In this document: piece by piece, positions 23,201 through 31,725 of the stretch
Numbering within the stretch: the first letter of the stretch is position 1
Layout of the letters: every line of letters begins with the position of its first letter
Assembly: GCF_020297055.1 (NCBI RefSeq)
Contig: NZ_JAIXCQ010000012.1
Span: 57,101-121,100, forward strand
Direction: 5' to 3'
Length of the DNA stretch: 64,000 nt
Source: Isoptericola luteus
GTDB taxonomy: Bacteria > Actinomycetota > Actinomycetes > Actinomycetales > Cellulomonadaceae
Program-made: the position numbers and the translations under genes
The notes under the pieces: model-generated
What the model was told of the DNA's origin: nothing
Databases searched by the model: none
Seen by the model: the letters and a program-made list of their open reading frames with translations, nothing else

Positions 23201-24086
23201 TCAACCGCCGGAGCCGCTGGTGAGCCAGTGGAGGGTCGCGGCGAGGCACTGACCCGAGTGGTGGTTACGGGCAGTCTTGTCGGACCGCATCGCGAGCCCG
23301 CGCCACTGCTTGAGCTTGTTGAAGCAGCGCTCGACAACATTCCGCCCGCGGTAGCGCTCACGCTGCTCCTCGCCGAAGTCGATCGGCCGGCCTGGCCGCT
23401 TGCGGCGGTGGGCGATCTGGTCGTCACGCTCCGGGATCGTTGCTGCGATTCCGCGCTCGCGCAGCCACGCCCGGTTCGCCTTGGACGGGTAGCCCTTGTC
23501 GGCGAGCAGCCGGTCCGGGCGCTTGCGCGGTCGCCCGGCCATGCCAGCCACGCGGATCTCCTCGAGCGTGTCAGGCAACATCGTGGTGTCCGCGATCTGC
23601 CCGCCGGTCAGGATGAACGCCAGCGCCCGGCCCTTGCCGTCCGCGACCAGGTGCGTCTTGGTCGTCAGCCCGCCACGCGAACGGCCGATCGCGTGGTCAG
23701 GGGGTTCATGGCCGAACTTCTTGTAATTCGATCGTGCCCCCTGTGTCCCGCGGCAGGGTCGCCCCGTGCTGATGGACGCGCACGATCGTGGAGTCGATCG
23801 ACGCGACCCAGTCGAGGTCGCCGGCCTGGTGGGCCATCGCCTGGACCTGCTCGAGCACGCGCGCCCAAACCCCGGCCTTTGACCATCGGTCGAAGTTCCT
23901 ATAGATCGTGTTCCAGTTACCGAACCGGTCCGGCAGATCCCGCCAGGGAGCCCCTGTGCGGAACCGCCACGCCGTCGCCTCGACGACCATGCGTCGATCG
24001 ACAGGTGGACGACCCGTGGCCTTCGCGCCCGGGAACAACGGCCCAAGCACGGCCCACACCTCATCCGAGATGACATCACGCAACAC
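23201..24086 (-). CDS. IS5-family DDE transposase in two frames (frameshift)
   Basis: The first frame runs from GTG 24086 to a stop at 23706 (126 residues; DUF4096-like N-terminus ISDEVWAVLGPLFPG, then the first catalytic Asp in SIDSTIVRVH). The second, entered near 23740, continues to 23201 with GRSRGGLTTKTHLVADGKG, the second Asp in LLADKGYPS and the Glu in VERCFNKLKQWR. Joining them needs a +1 (or -2) shift, and a GGGGG run at the overlap (ACA GGG GGC) allows a glycine tRNA to slip. The arrangement fits programmed frameshifting rather than decay, since all DDE residues are present. Confidence 0.85.
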
Positions 24087-24112
24087 GACGCCAAGGCTCG
24101 CCCACCCGACAG

Positions 24113-24139
24113 TCGATCGGGTTTAGCAACACGCCCTAG
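24113..24139 (-). repeat. IS right terminal inverted repeat
   Basis: Read on the minus strand it begins CTAGGGCGTG and continues TTGCTAAACCCG. Its outermost CTA (24136-24138) also supplies the TAG stop codon of the lrp gene, so the insertion left that gene intact. Confidence 0.85.
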
Positions 24140-24693
24140 TACCAGCCCGCGCGCAGGTGCTGGAAGATCAGGTTCGTCTCGGTCAGCGCCACGTCCGGGT
24201 CCGTCGACAGGTGCTCGATGACGAAGTCGTTGAGGCCGTCGGCGTCGGGTGCCGCGACGTGCAGGAAGAAGTCGTGCGCGCCCCCGAGCAGGAAGACGTT
24301 GAGCACTCCGGGCAGCTCGGCGAGCTGGCGCAGGTAGGCGGACAGGCGAGCCCGGGTGGGTCCCTGCATCCGTACCGCGATGATCGCCTGCAGGGGGCGC
24401 CCGGCGAGCACCGGGTCGATGTCGGCGTGGTAGCCGCGCACCACCCCCTCCTCGCGCAGGCGGCGCACGCGCGTCAGGCAGGTGGACGGGGCGATGCCGA
24501 CGGACGCGGCGAGCGCGTTGTTCGGGATCCGCGCGTCGTCGGCGAGGGCGGCGAGCAGTCGGTGGTCCACCTCGTCGAGCCGCACGGGCTCGCCGGCGCG
24601 GCGCTCCAGGCCGGAGTCCTGCGGCGTGGGCCGCCGAAGATCCTTCGGGTGCCGCTCCGCAGCACTCGGCCGCGTCGAAGATTCCGGCGTCAT
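24136..24693 (-). CDS. Lrp/AsnC-family regulator (AldR-like)
   Basis: 185 residues. A disordered N-terminus of about 40 residues precedes the HTH (LDEVDHRLLAALADDARIPN, IAPSTCLTRVRRLREEGVVRG) and the RAM ligand-binding domain (QAIIAVRMQG, VFLLGGAHDFFLHV). Divergent from ald, as in mycobacteria where AldR controls alanine dehydrogenase in response to amino acids. Start ATG 24693 has TACATT (24705-24700) six bases upstream, so the message is probably leaderless. Its stop codon lies within the IS target duplication. Confidence 0.88.
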   Translation of the reverse strand: MTPESSTRPSAAERHPKDLRRPTPQDSGLERRAGEPVRLDEVDHRLLAALADDARIPNNALAASVGIAPSTCLTRVRRLREEGVVRGYHADIDPVLAGRPLQAIIAVRMQGPTRARLSAYLRQLAELPGVLNVFLLGGAHDFFLHVAAPDADGLNDFVIEHLSTDPDVALTETNLIFQHLRAGWY

Positions 24694-24835
24694 CTGACGA
24701 ATGTACCGAAGCATCCACCGAACTGTGGTGCGGACCCGAACTTTCGCAGAACAATGGACGTGAGCGGGATCACCATCTCGCGTCATGTCCAGTCGGCGCG
24801 GCCACGAGCCGGCCGCGAACAGGAAGCGGAACCTG

Positions 24836-25945
24836 ATGCACATCGGCGTGCCCAAGGAAGTCAAGAACCACGAGTACCGGGTGGCGATCACCCCGGCCGG
24901 GGTGCACGAGCTCGTCGGCCACGGGCACGAGGTGCTCGTCCAGGCCGGTGCCGGGACCGGGTCCTCGATCCACGACGACGAGTACGTGGCCGCCGGGGCG
25001 CGCCTGGTGGCCGGCGCCGAGGAGGCCTGGGCCGCCGAGACGGTGCTCAAGGTCAAGGAGCCGGTCGCCTCCGAGTACGACCTGCTGCGGCCGGGGCAGC
25101 TGCTGTTCACCTACCTGCACCTCGCGGCGGACAAGGCGCTCACGCAGGAGCTGCTGGCCCGCGACGTCACCGCCGTGGCCTACGAGACCGTGCAGTCGGA
25201 GGGCGGGCGCCTGCCGCTCCTGGCGCCGATGTCCGAGGTCGCGGGCCGGCTCGCGCCCCAGGTCGGGGCGGCCACGCTGCTGCGGGCGGCCGGCGGGCGC
25301 GGGGTGCTGCTCGGGGGCGTGCCGGGGGTCGCCTCGGGGCAGGTCACCGTCATCGGGGCGGGAGTGGCGGGCATGAACGCCGCCCGCATCGCCGTCGGGC
25401 TGGGCGCCCGCGTCACCCTCCTGGACACGAACCAGCGGGTGCTCGAGGCGGCCGACCAGTACTTCGGCGGACGGGTGCAGACGCTCGCGTCGAACGGGCT
25501 CACCGTCGACGAGGCCGTGGTGGAGTCCGACCTGGTGGTGGGCGCGGTGCTCGTGCCGGGCGCCAAGGCGCCGGTGCTCGTGTCGAACGAGCTCGTGGCG
25601 CGCATGCGCCCGGGGGCCGTGCTCGTGGACATCGCCATCGACCAGGGCGGCTGCTTCGCCGACTCGCGCCCCACCACGCACGCCGACCCCACGTTCGGCG
25701 TGCACGACGCCGTCTTCTACTGCGTGGCGAACATGCCGGGCGCCGTGCCGCGCACCTCGACGTTCGCCCTGACCAACGTGACGCTGCCCTACGCGGTGGC
25801 GCTCGCCGACCACGGGTGGCGCGACGCCCTGCGCCACGACCCGGAGCTCGCGCACGGCCTGAACACCCACGCCGGGCACGTCACTCACCCGTGGGTGGCC
25901 GAGGCGCACTCCCTGGAGCACGTTGCCGTGGCCGACGTGCTCTGA
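24836..25945 (+). CDS. ald: Alanine dehydrogenase
   Basis: 369 residues, standard length. Catalyses reversible NAD-dependent deamination of L-alanine to pyruvate and ammonia. N-terminal [19 protein letters not shown], substrate residues in TYLHLAADK, the NAD-binding [15 protein letters not shown], and the C-terminal [16 protein letters not shown] block. ATG 24836 is supported by AGGAAG; an in-frame start at 24785 adds an atypical arginine-rich leader and is rejected. Paired with the divergent Lrp-type regulator. Confidence 0.96.
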   Translation: MHIGVPKEVKNHEYRVAITPAGVHELVGHGHEVLVQAGAGTGSSIHDDEYVAAGARLVAGAEEAWAAETVLKVKEPVASEYDLLRPGQLLFTYLHLAADKALTQELLARDVTAVAYETVQSEGGRLPLLAPMSEVAGRLAPQVGAATLLRAAGGRGVLLGGVPGVASGQVTVIGAGVAGMNAARIAVGLGARVTLLDTNQRVLEAADQYFGGRVQTLASNGLTVDEAVVESDLVVGAVLVPGAKAPVLVSNELVARMRPGAVLVDIAIDQGGCFADSRPTTHADPTFGVHDAVFYCVANMPGAVPRTSTFALTNVTLPYAVALADHGWRDALRHDPELAHGLNTHAGHVTHPWVAEAHSLEHVAVADVL

Positions 25946-25978
25946 GCACGCCGCTCCCTGGCCGCGTGGTGGCGGCGT

Positions 25979-26010
25979 GGAGGCGGGGCGGGGCGGAGGC
26001 GGGGCGGGGC
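25979..26010 (+). repeat. Two perfect 16-bp G-rich tandem copies between ald and galE
   Basis: GGAGGCGGGGCGGGGC twice in direct succession, filling half of the 65-bp gap between the two convergent genes and ending on the base before the galE stop. Closely spaced G-runs on the + strand could form a quadruplex in the ald transcript and act as a transcription barrier. Confidence 0.7.
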
Positions 26011-27033
26011 TCAGGCGTCGGGGAAGCCCTGCGGGTTCGCGGACTGCCAGCGCCACGTGTCGGCGCACATGTCGTCGACGGTCCTGGTGGCGCGCCAGCC
26101 GAGCTCGACGTGCGCGCGGGTGGGGTCGGCCCAGAACGCGGGCAGGTCGCCGGCGCGGCGCGGCCCCACCACGTACGCCAGCTCGCGTCCCACGGCCCGC
26201 TCGAAGGCGTGCAGCATCGCCAGCACCGAGGTGCCCGTGCCGGTGCCGAGGTTGAACGCCCGCACGTCGTCGGTCATGGCGTCCAGGTGTTCCAGGGCGG
26301 CGACGTGCCCGTCGGCGAGGTCCTCCACGTGCAGGTAGTCGCGCTCGCAGGTGCCGTCGGCCGTCGGGTAGTCGTCGCCGAACACCGTGAGCCGCTCGCG
26401 CTTGCCGACGGCGACCTGCGCGAGGAACGGCATGAGGTTGTTCGGGATGCCCTGCGGGTCCTCGCCGATCTGCCCTGACGGGTGCGCGCCCACCGGGTTG
26501 AAGTACCGCAGCAGCGCGACCTTGAGCCCGTCGCTCGCCGCGGCGACGTCGGTCATGATCCGTTCGATCATGACCTTCGTCTGCCCGTACGGGGAGGACG
26601 AGGACAGGTGCTCGTAGTCCTCGCGGTAGGGCACGGGCGCGTGCTCGCCGTAGACGGTGGCCGACGAGGAGAACACCAGGCGGTGCACGCCGTGCCGGGT
26701 CATCGCCTCGAGCAGCGCCAGCGTCGAGTCGAGGTTGTTGCGGTAGTACGCCAGCGGCCTGGTCACCGACTCCCCCACGGCCTTGAACCCCGCGAAGTGC
26801 ACCACGGCGTCGATCTGCTCGTGCTCGAACAGCTGGTTCGTCTTCTCGACGTCGGTGAGGTCGATCGCGTGCACCGGGACGTGCACGCCCGACAGTGCCT
26901 CGAGCCGGCCGACGACCGTCGGCTTGCTGTTGGAGAAGTCGTCGACGACGACGACGTCGTGCCCGGCGGCAACGAGCTTCAGGACGGTGTGGGACCCGAT
27001 GTAACCGGCACCGCCGGAGACCAGAACGCGCAT
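26011..27033 (-). CDS. galE: UDP-glucose 4-epimerase
   Basis: 340 residues, extended SDR. NAD-binding GGAGYIGSH (7-15), catalytic S124 (SSSATVYG) and Y149-x3-K153 (SPYGQTK), with the GalE-type DYLHVEDLADGH and GTGTSV further on. Interconverts UDP-glucose and UDP-galactose for envelope polysaccharides. ATG 27033 follows TAGGCT (27045-27040) by six bases, a probable leaderless start, and a strong hairpin upstream separates it from the flavin operon. Confidence 0.95.
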   Translation of the reverse strand: MRVLVSGGAGYIGSHTVLKLVAAGHDVVVVDDFSNSKPTVVGRLEALSGVHVPVHAIDLTDVEKTNQLFEHEQIDAVVHFAGFKAVGESVTRPLAYYRNNLDSTLALLEAMTRHGVHRLVFSSSATVYGEHAPVPYREDYEHLSSSSPYGQTKVMIERIMTDVAAASDGLKVALLRYFNPVGAHPSGQIGEDPQGIPNNLMPFLAQVAVGKRERLTVFGDDYPTADGTCERDYLHVEDLADGHVAALEHLDAMTDDVRAFNLGTGTGTSVLAMLHAFERAVGRELAYVVGPRRAGDLPAFWADPTRAHVELGWRATRTVDDMCADTWRWQSANPQGFPDA

Positions 27034-27049
27034 AGGCCCAGCCTAGGGC

Positions 27050-27083
27050 GTGGCCGGGAGCCGTGCGGACGGCTCCCGGCCAC
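27050..27083 (-). terminator. 15-bp hairpin terminating the flavin oxidoreductase operon
   Basis: Perfect stem with arms 27050-27064 and 27069-27083 and a 4-nt loop, located 34 bp after the stop of the FMN reductase gene and just before the galE -10. GC-rich with no U-tract, as is usual in this group. Confidence 0.7.
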
Positions 27084-27117
27084 CAGCCGGCCGGCCCCTT
27101 GCAGGACCAGCCGAGCG

Positions 27118-27750
27118 TCAGCTCCCGCCCAGCAGCTCTGTGAAGCTGGGCGACGACGCGAACGGGTCCGCGGGGCCGTCGCCCTGACGCTGCGCCACCC
27201 GGCGGGCCAGCTCGCGCCCGGCCCGTTCGATCCGGCGCGGCAGCCCGGCGCCCACGTCCGCGGCGCTCGCGGCCCAGTCGTCGGTGGCCGCGAACACGCT
27301 GGTGGGCACGACGTCGGCGTGCAGGTAGGTGAACAGGGGCCGCACCGCGTACTCCAGCGCCAGGGAATGCCGCGCCGTGCCGCCCGTGGCGCCGAGCAGC
27401 ACGGGCACCCCGCCCAACGCCTCGGGGTCGATGATGTCCCAGAACGACTTGAACAGCCCGGAGAAGCTCGACGTGAACACCGGGGTGACGGCGATGATGC
27501 CGTCGGCGCCCGTCACCGCCTCCTGGGCCCGGGCCAGGTCGCCCGAGGGGAAGCCGGTGAGCATCGCGTCGACCACGGGGTGCGCGAGGTCGCGCAGCTC
27601 GACGTTCTCGACGCGGGCCACCTGGCCGAGGTCCTCGAGCTCGCGCACCGCGGCGTCGGCGAGGCGGTCGGCCAGCAGCCGCGTCGACGACGGCTGGGAC
27701 AGCCCTGCCGAGACGACGGCGATCGTGCGGGACTGCTCGGACGTGGTCAT
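27118..27750 (-). CDS. FMN reductase, CE1759-type partner of LLM oxidoreductase
   Basis: 210 residues with a flavodoxin-like NADPH-dependent FMN reductase fold: VVSAGLSQPSSTRLLADRLA (phosphate loop), GIIAVTPVFTSSFSGLFKSF and LLGATGGTARHSLALE. It would supply reduced FMN to the monooxygenase encoded just upstream, which overlaps it by ATGA. The two-gene combination corresponds to the CE1758/CE1759 pair known from corynebacteria; the physiological substrate is unknown. Confidence 0.9.
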   Translation of the reverse strand: MTTSEQSRTIAVVSAGLSQPSSTRLLADRLADAAVRELEDLGQVARVENVELRDLAHPVVDAMLTGFPSGDLARAQEAVTGADGIIAVTPVFTSSFSGLFKSFWDIIDPEALGGVPVLLGATGGTARHSLALEYAVRPLFTYLHADVVPTSVFAATDDWAASAADVGAGLPRRIERAGRELARRVAQRQGDGPADPFASSPSFTELLGGS

Positions 27751-28940
27751 GCGCGGGCCTCCTGCGTGCCGTGCTTCGGGTCGTTCGGGCGGTCGCCCTC
27801 GGCGACGGTACCCGTGTACGGGTCGGTGGAGTCCCCCACGTGGGTGGCGCCGGCCCCGCCGGACGCCGCGGCGGCCGCCACGCGCTCCGCGTGGGTCGGC
27901 GGGTTCAGGGGCACGTCGGCGGGACGCTTGGACTCCACGATCCGGCGCAGCTCGGGCACCACCTCGCCCGCGAGCAGGTCGATCTGCTCGAGCACCGTCT
28001 TGAGGGGCAGCCCGGCGTGGTCCACCAGGAACAGCTGGCGCTGGTAGTAGCCGACGTCGTCGACGAAGGACGCGTAGCGGTCGATGACCTGCTGCGGGGA
28101 GCCCACGGTCAGCGGGGTCTGCTGGGTGAAGTCCTCCATCGACGGGCCGTGCCCGTACACCGGGGCGTTGTCGAAGTACGGCCGGAACTCGTTCCACGCG
28201 TCCTGCGAGCGCTTGCGCATGAACGCCTGCCCGCCCAGGCCCACGATCGCCTGGTCGGCGCGGCCGTGGCCGTAGTGCTCGAAGCGCTGGCGGTAGTAGC
28301 GCACCATCTGCCGGGTGTGGTGCATCGGCCAGAAGATGTTGTTGTGCAGGAACCCGTCGCCGTAGTAAGCGGCCTGCTCGGCGATCTCCGGGCTGCGGAT
28401 CGAGCCGTGCCACACGAACGGGGGCACGCCGTCGAGCGGGCGCGGGGTGGAGGTGAAGCCCTGCAGCGGTGTGCGGAACTTGCCCTCCCAGTCCACGACG
28501 TCCTCGGTCCACAGCCGGCGCAGCAGGGCGTAGTTCTCGACGGCGAGGGGGATGCCCTGGCGGATGTCCTGCCCGAACCAGGGGTAGACCGGGCCGGTGT
28601 TGCCGCGCCCCATCATGAGGTCCATGCGCCCGCCCGAGATCACCTGGAGCATCGCGTACTCCTCGGCCAGGCGGACGGGGTCGTTCGTGGTGATCAGGGT
28701 GGTGGCCGTCGACAGCGTGATGTTCTGGGTGACGCCGGCGAGGTAGCCGAGCATCGTGGTGGGGCTGGAGGCCACGAAGGGCGGGTTGTGGTGCTCACCG
28801 GTGGCGAAGACGTCCAGGCCGGCCTCGTCGGCGTGGCGGGCGATCGTGAGCATGTTGCGCACGCGCTCGGTGTCGTCCGGCGTGCGACCCGTCGTCGGGT
28901 CGGTGGTCACGTCGCTGACGCTGAAGATTCCGAACTGCAC
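27747..28940 (-). CDS. Luciferase-like flavin monooxygenase, CE1758 type
   Basis: 397 residues from GTG 28940, supported by AGGGGAGA upstream; the frame stays open further up but without family similarity. LLM TIM-barrel features: QFGIFSVSDVT, the FATGEHHNPPFV strand, TTLITTNDPVRLAEEYAMLQ and GRMDLMMGRGN, then GDGFLHNN in the C-terminal half. The last 35 residues are variable. Uses FMNH2 from the co-encoded reductase and O2. Substrate unknown. Confidence 0.9.
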   Translation of the reverse strand: MQFGIFSVSDVTTDPTTGRTPDDTERVRNMLTIARHADEAGLDVFATGEHHNPPFVASSPTTMLGYLAGVTQNITLSTATTLITTNDPVRLAEEYAMLQVISGGRMDLMMGRGNTGPVYPWFGQDIRQGIPLAVENYALLRRLWTEDVVDWEGKFRTPLQGFTSTPRPLDGVPPFVWHGSIRSPEIAEQAAYYGDGFLHNNIFWPMHHTRQMVRYYRQRFEHYGHGRADQAIVGLGGQAFMRKRSQDAWNEFRPYFDNAPVYGHGPSMEDFTQQTPLTVGSPQQVIDRYASFVDDVGYYQRQLFLVDHAGLPLKTVLEQIDLLAGEVVPELRRIVESKRPADVPLNPPTHAERVAAAAASGGAGATHVGDSTDPYTGTVAEGDRPNDPKHGTQEARA

Positions 28941-29311
28941 GGCCTGTCTCCCCTGCTCGTCGTCTGCCTGTCGATGGTCCCTCGGGGCGGTGCCCCTCCG
29001 GAGATTCATCCATTTGCATGTACACGCGTCCCAACCGGCGACCCGGCGGAGTTGTTCCCGCCCCCGGCCCGCCCGAGCGTGACGTCCCGCACAAACCGCC
29101 CCGCTGCGGGGGTCTCGAGTTGCGTACAGCGCGGCGACTGGCCAGCCTTGGGTGGCATCGCTGCGCCCTGACGGTCCGGTCCTCACCGGGTAGCCGCCGG
29201 GGCCCACCCGGACCTCGTTTCACGGGACCTTCACCCGGCGGCGGAACAACCACCCCGCGCCCCGCGTTGGACCCCAAGGCCCACCTACCACCGACCCCCC
29301 AGGAGGACGAC
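28941..29311. other. 371-bp divergent intergenic region (flavin operon / rbpA)
   Basis: No gene. On the flavin-operon side there is a lower-GC stretch around 29005-29030 with a TGTACA-centred near-palindrome, GCATGTACACGC (29016-29027), a possible operator; the core promoter is not clear. On the rbpA side there is a SigR/SigH-type promoter (next entry). Confidence 0.55.
29243..29269 (+). promoter_or_regulatory. Candidate SigR/SigH (thiol-stress) promoter of rbpA
   Basis: GGAAC (29243-29247), an 18-nt gap, then GTTG (29266-29269), matching the GGAA(T/C)-N18-GTT consensus of actinobacterial SigR/SigH. rbpA is a known SigR target in Streptomyces. A start near 29275 leaves a leader of about 37 nt with AGGAGG at 29301-29306. 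Confidence 0.6.
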
Positions 29312-29656
29312 ATGCCCGACCGGTCCCTGCGCGGTATGAGCATCGGCAGCAAGAGCATGGAGTCCGACGAGGGCGTCGACTTCGCCCCGCGGTTCCAGGC
29401 GCACTACGACTGCCCCAACGGTCACACCATCATCCTGCCCTTTTCCACCGAGGCCGAGGTGCCGCCGGTCTGGGAGTGCCGGTGCGGCGAGGAGGCCCTC
29501 CTGCGCGACGCGGAGAAGCCGGAGCCGAAGGCCACCAAGCCGCAGCGCACCCACTGGGACATGCTGCTCGAGCGCCGCACCGTCTCCGAGCTGGAGGAGC
29601 TGCTCGACGAGCGCCTCGAGCTCCTGCGCGCGGGCAAGTTGCGCCGCAGCGCCTGA
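29312..29656 (+). CDS. rbpA: RNA polymerase-binding protein RbpA
   Basis: 114 residues. Actinobacterial transcription factor that binds RNA polymerase and the primary sigma factor and stabilises open complexes. N-terminal tail, then the core domain with the zinc-ribbon-like CPNGH and ECRCGEEA blocks, a basic linker and the C-terminal sigma-interaction helix (THWDMLLERRTVSELEELLDERL). AGGAGG is ideally placed. Followed by a strong bidirectional terminator. Confidence 0.96.
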   Translation: MPDRSLRGMSIGSKSMESDEGVDFAPRFQAHYDCPNGHTIILPFSTEAEVPPVWECRCGEEALLRDAEKPEPKATKPQRTHWDMLLERRTVSELEELLDERLELLRAGKLRRSA

Positions 29657-29697
29657 CGCCACCGGCTCGGCCGTCGTCGAGCACGCCTGAGCATTGT

Positions 29698-29733
29698 CGA
29701 AGGGCGGGAAACCTCCGGGTTTCCCGCCCTTCG
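29698..29733. terminator. Bidirectional terminator between rbpA and lnt
   Basis: 16-bp perfect stem (arms 29698-29713 and 29718-29733) with a TCCG loop; the inner part holds AAACC/GGTTT. It lies 41 bp after the rbpA stop and 38 bp from the convergent lnt stop. Confidence 0.85.
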
Positions 29734-29771
29734 TCGTCCCCTCGCGGGTTCCCGGTCCCGGGTGACCCGAG

Positions 29772-31631
29772 TCATGCGGCGGGACGGCCGCGACGCCGGG
29801 CCGCGAGCGCGGACGCCGCTCCGCCGAGCACCAGCACGGTCGCGGCAGCGCCCACCACCCATCCCGGCCAGTACCCGGCCCGCACCGCGGGCGTCAGGGT
29901 CGTGCGCAGCGGCAGGTCCGCCACGAGGTGGTCGGCCGTGAACAGCTGCGTGCGCGCCACGAGCGTCCCGTCGGGGGCGACGACGCCGCTCACCCCGACC
30001 GTGGAGACCTGGACCGCGGCGCGCCCCGTCGTGATCGCCTGCATCCGGGTCATGGCGAGCTGCTGCGTGGACTCCGCTGTGTACCCGAACGACGCGTTGT
30101 TCGTCGGGACCACCAGCACCTGCGCGCCGCGCTGCACGGCGTCGCGCACGATCTCGTCGTACGCGATCTCGAAGCAGATCACGGTGGCCAGGGGCACCGT
30201 CGTGGGCCCGGGCGTGCGGCCCACGTCGGCGCCGTCCACCGGCAGGTCGATCACCGCCGGCTCCGTCCCGGCGATCATGTCGTTCGTGACCCGGTCCACC
30301 TGTGCGCTGAACATCCGCACGAAGCCGCGGATCGGGATGTACTCGCCGAACGGTGCGGGGTGCTGCTTGGCGTACCGCTGGGTGACGCCGAAACCCGGCT
30401 CCCACAGCAGCGCCACGTTGTAGCGCCCGCCCGTGTCGGGGTACTCCTGTGCGCCCACGAGGATCGGGGCGTCCACCGTGCGAGCCGCCTCGTCGATGGC
30501 GGCCGCCACGTCCGGCGTCGTCTGGGGGTCCAGGTCCGAGCCGTTCTCCGGCCACAGCACGACGTCGACCCCGCCGCCGTCGCCGACGCCCTCGAACGCC
30601 CCCGCCTCCTGCTCGCCGGCGATCGTGTACGTGCCCTGCAGGTGGTTGTTCAGCACCTCCGCGCGGTTCGCGAAGGACCCCTCCCCGGGCTCGGACACGT
30701 TGCCCTGGACCGCCCCTGCGCGGAGCACCCCCACCTCGGCGGTCCCCGTGCCGGCGTCCACCACGGTGCCCGCGTGTCCTGGGTCCGCGGCGTCGGTCAC
30801 CTCGCGGGTGCCGGCGTCGGACGGCAAGGGCAGCGCGAGCGGACCCAGTGCCAGGGCGGCCGCCGCGGCGACCATCACGAGGCCGCCGGAGAGCCGCCGG
30901 CCGCCGGCCGTTCTCGTGCCGGTTCCCCTGGCAGTGCCCTCCGTGTCGCCCTCCGTGTCGCCCTCTGCCGTCGGCGCGGCGCTCGCCGCGCGGCGGGCGA
31001 GCACGCGACCGGCCGCCAGCGCGAGGAGCACCCCGGCGGCAGCGATCAGCAGGGAGACGGCGGTGGTGCCGCCGAGCCAGGCCGCGCGCCCTGTCGGGGC
31101 GCCGGCGACGGTCCACGCGAGCCGCCCCCAGGGGAAGCCGCCGAACGGGATCTCCGAGCGCCACTGCTCGACCGCGACGAAGACCACCGCGAAAACGACG
31201 GCCTGTGTGGCGGCGTTGCGCCGCACCTGTCGCCAGCGCCGCGCCCACGTCCACAGGGCGCCGAACCCGGCGAAGAACGCGGCCTCGAGCAGGGCCAGCG
31301 CGATCCACGGCACCGTGTCGGTGGCGAAGTTGGCCCACCAGATGTGCGGCAGCCAGAACGTCACGCCGGCCACCAGCCCGACGAGCGTGTTCCAGCCCGC
31401 GGCGCGACGCCCGTCACGACGCAGCGCCGCGTGGAGCAGCCCCACCGCCACGAACGCCAGCGGCCACGCACCGACGTCGGGGAACGAGGCCCACAGCGCG
31501 ACGCCGGACGCGACGGCGAGCCCCAGGGTGGCCGGGCGCGAGGCCCACCGGTCGGTGGGCGGCGCGGGGGTCAGGGGCGGGGCGGGCGCCGGGGCGTCCG
31601 GCTCCGTGGCGGGCGAGCTGGGGTGCGACAC
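29772..31631 (-). CDS. lnt: Apolipoprotein N-acyltransferase
   Basis: About 619 residues from GTG 31631. N-terminal half has six or so membrane segments; C-terminal nitrilase-like domain has the catalytic triad Glu (LWPENGS), Lys (YAKQHPAPFGEY) and Cys (VICFEIAYDE). Adds the third acyl chain to lipoproteins. TACCCT (31643-31638) lies six bases before the GTG, pointing to a leaderless mRNA. A 12-bp tandem repeat near 30945-30970 encodes an EGDT repeat in a loop between the membrane segments and the nitrilase domain. Confidence 0.93.
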   Translation of the reverse strand: MSHPSSPATEPDAPAPAPPLTPAPPTDRWASRPATLGLAVASGVALWASFPDVGAWPLAFVAVGLLHAALRRDGRRAAGWNTLVGLVAGVTFWLPHIWWANFATDTVPWIALALLEAAFFAGFGALWTWARRWRQVRRNAATQAVVFAVVFVAVEQWRSEIPFGGFPWGRLAWTVAGAPTGRAAWLGGTTAVSLLIAAAGVLLALAAGRVLARRAASAAPTAEGDTEGDTEGTARGTGTRTAGGRRLSGGLVMVAAAAALALGPLALPLPSDAGTREVTDAADPGHAGTVVDAGTGTAEVGVLRAGAVQGNVSEPGEGSFANRAEVLNNHLQGTYTIAGEQEAGAFEGVGDGGGVDVVLWPENGSDLDPQTTPDVAAAIDEAARTVDAPILVGAQEYPDTGGRYNVALLWEPGFGVTQRYAKQHPAPFGEYIPIRGFVRMFSAQVDRVTNDMIAGTEPAVIDLPVDGADVGRTPGPTTVPLATVICFEIAYDEIVRDAVQRGAQVLVVPTNNASFGYTAESTQQLAMTRMQAITTGRAAVQVSTVGVSGVVAPDGTLVARTQLFTADHLVADLPLRTTLTPAVRAGYWPGWVVGAAATVLVLGGAASALAARRRGRPAA

Positions 31632-31725
31632 CCCCGCAGGGTACGTGACACTCCAGGGGACCGAGGGCGCCCGCCCGCGGGCGGGATCCATGCCGGTCGG
31701 TTGAGGTCCCGGACGGCGGGATGCG

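Larger units (their letters stand above)
22775..24135. mobile_element. IS5-family element (about 1.36 kb) carrying an Imm8 immunity gene
   Basis: Bounded by 27-bp inverted repeats (25 matches, counting the flanking CTAG) and by CTAG on both sides, the duplication expected for IS5 insertion at YTAR sites; a TA duplication (IS427 type) is also possible. Inside are a frameshifted DDE transposase (-) and an Imm8-family gene (+), facing each other with stops two bases apart. The length exceeds the usual 0.85-0.95 kb of elements with this two-frame transposase by about the size of the Imm8 segment. GC content is visibly lower than the flanking genes. It sits between the convergent GNAT and lrp genes. 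Confidence 0.8.

Noticed and set aside
18921..23249. Single minus-strand frame of over 1400 codons from the phosphatase into the IS element
   Set aside because: Similarity to PAS-PP2C proteins begins at ATG 20447; upstream is the RsbQ-like gene in another frame, then antisense of hydrolase and GNAT.
24785..24835. Longer N-terminus for alanine dehydrogenase
   Set aside because: The extension is arginine-rich and absent from the family; AGGAAG and the conserved MHIGVPKE start at 24836 are preferred.
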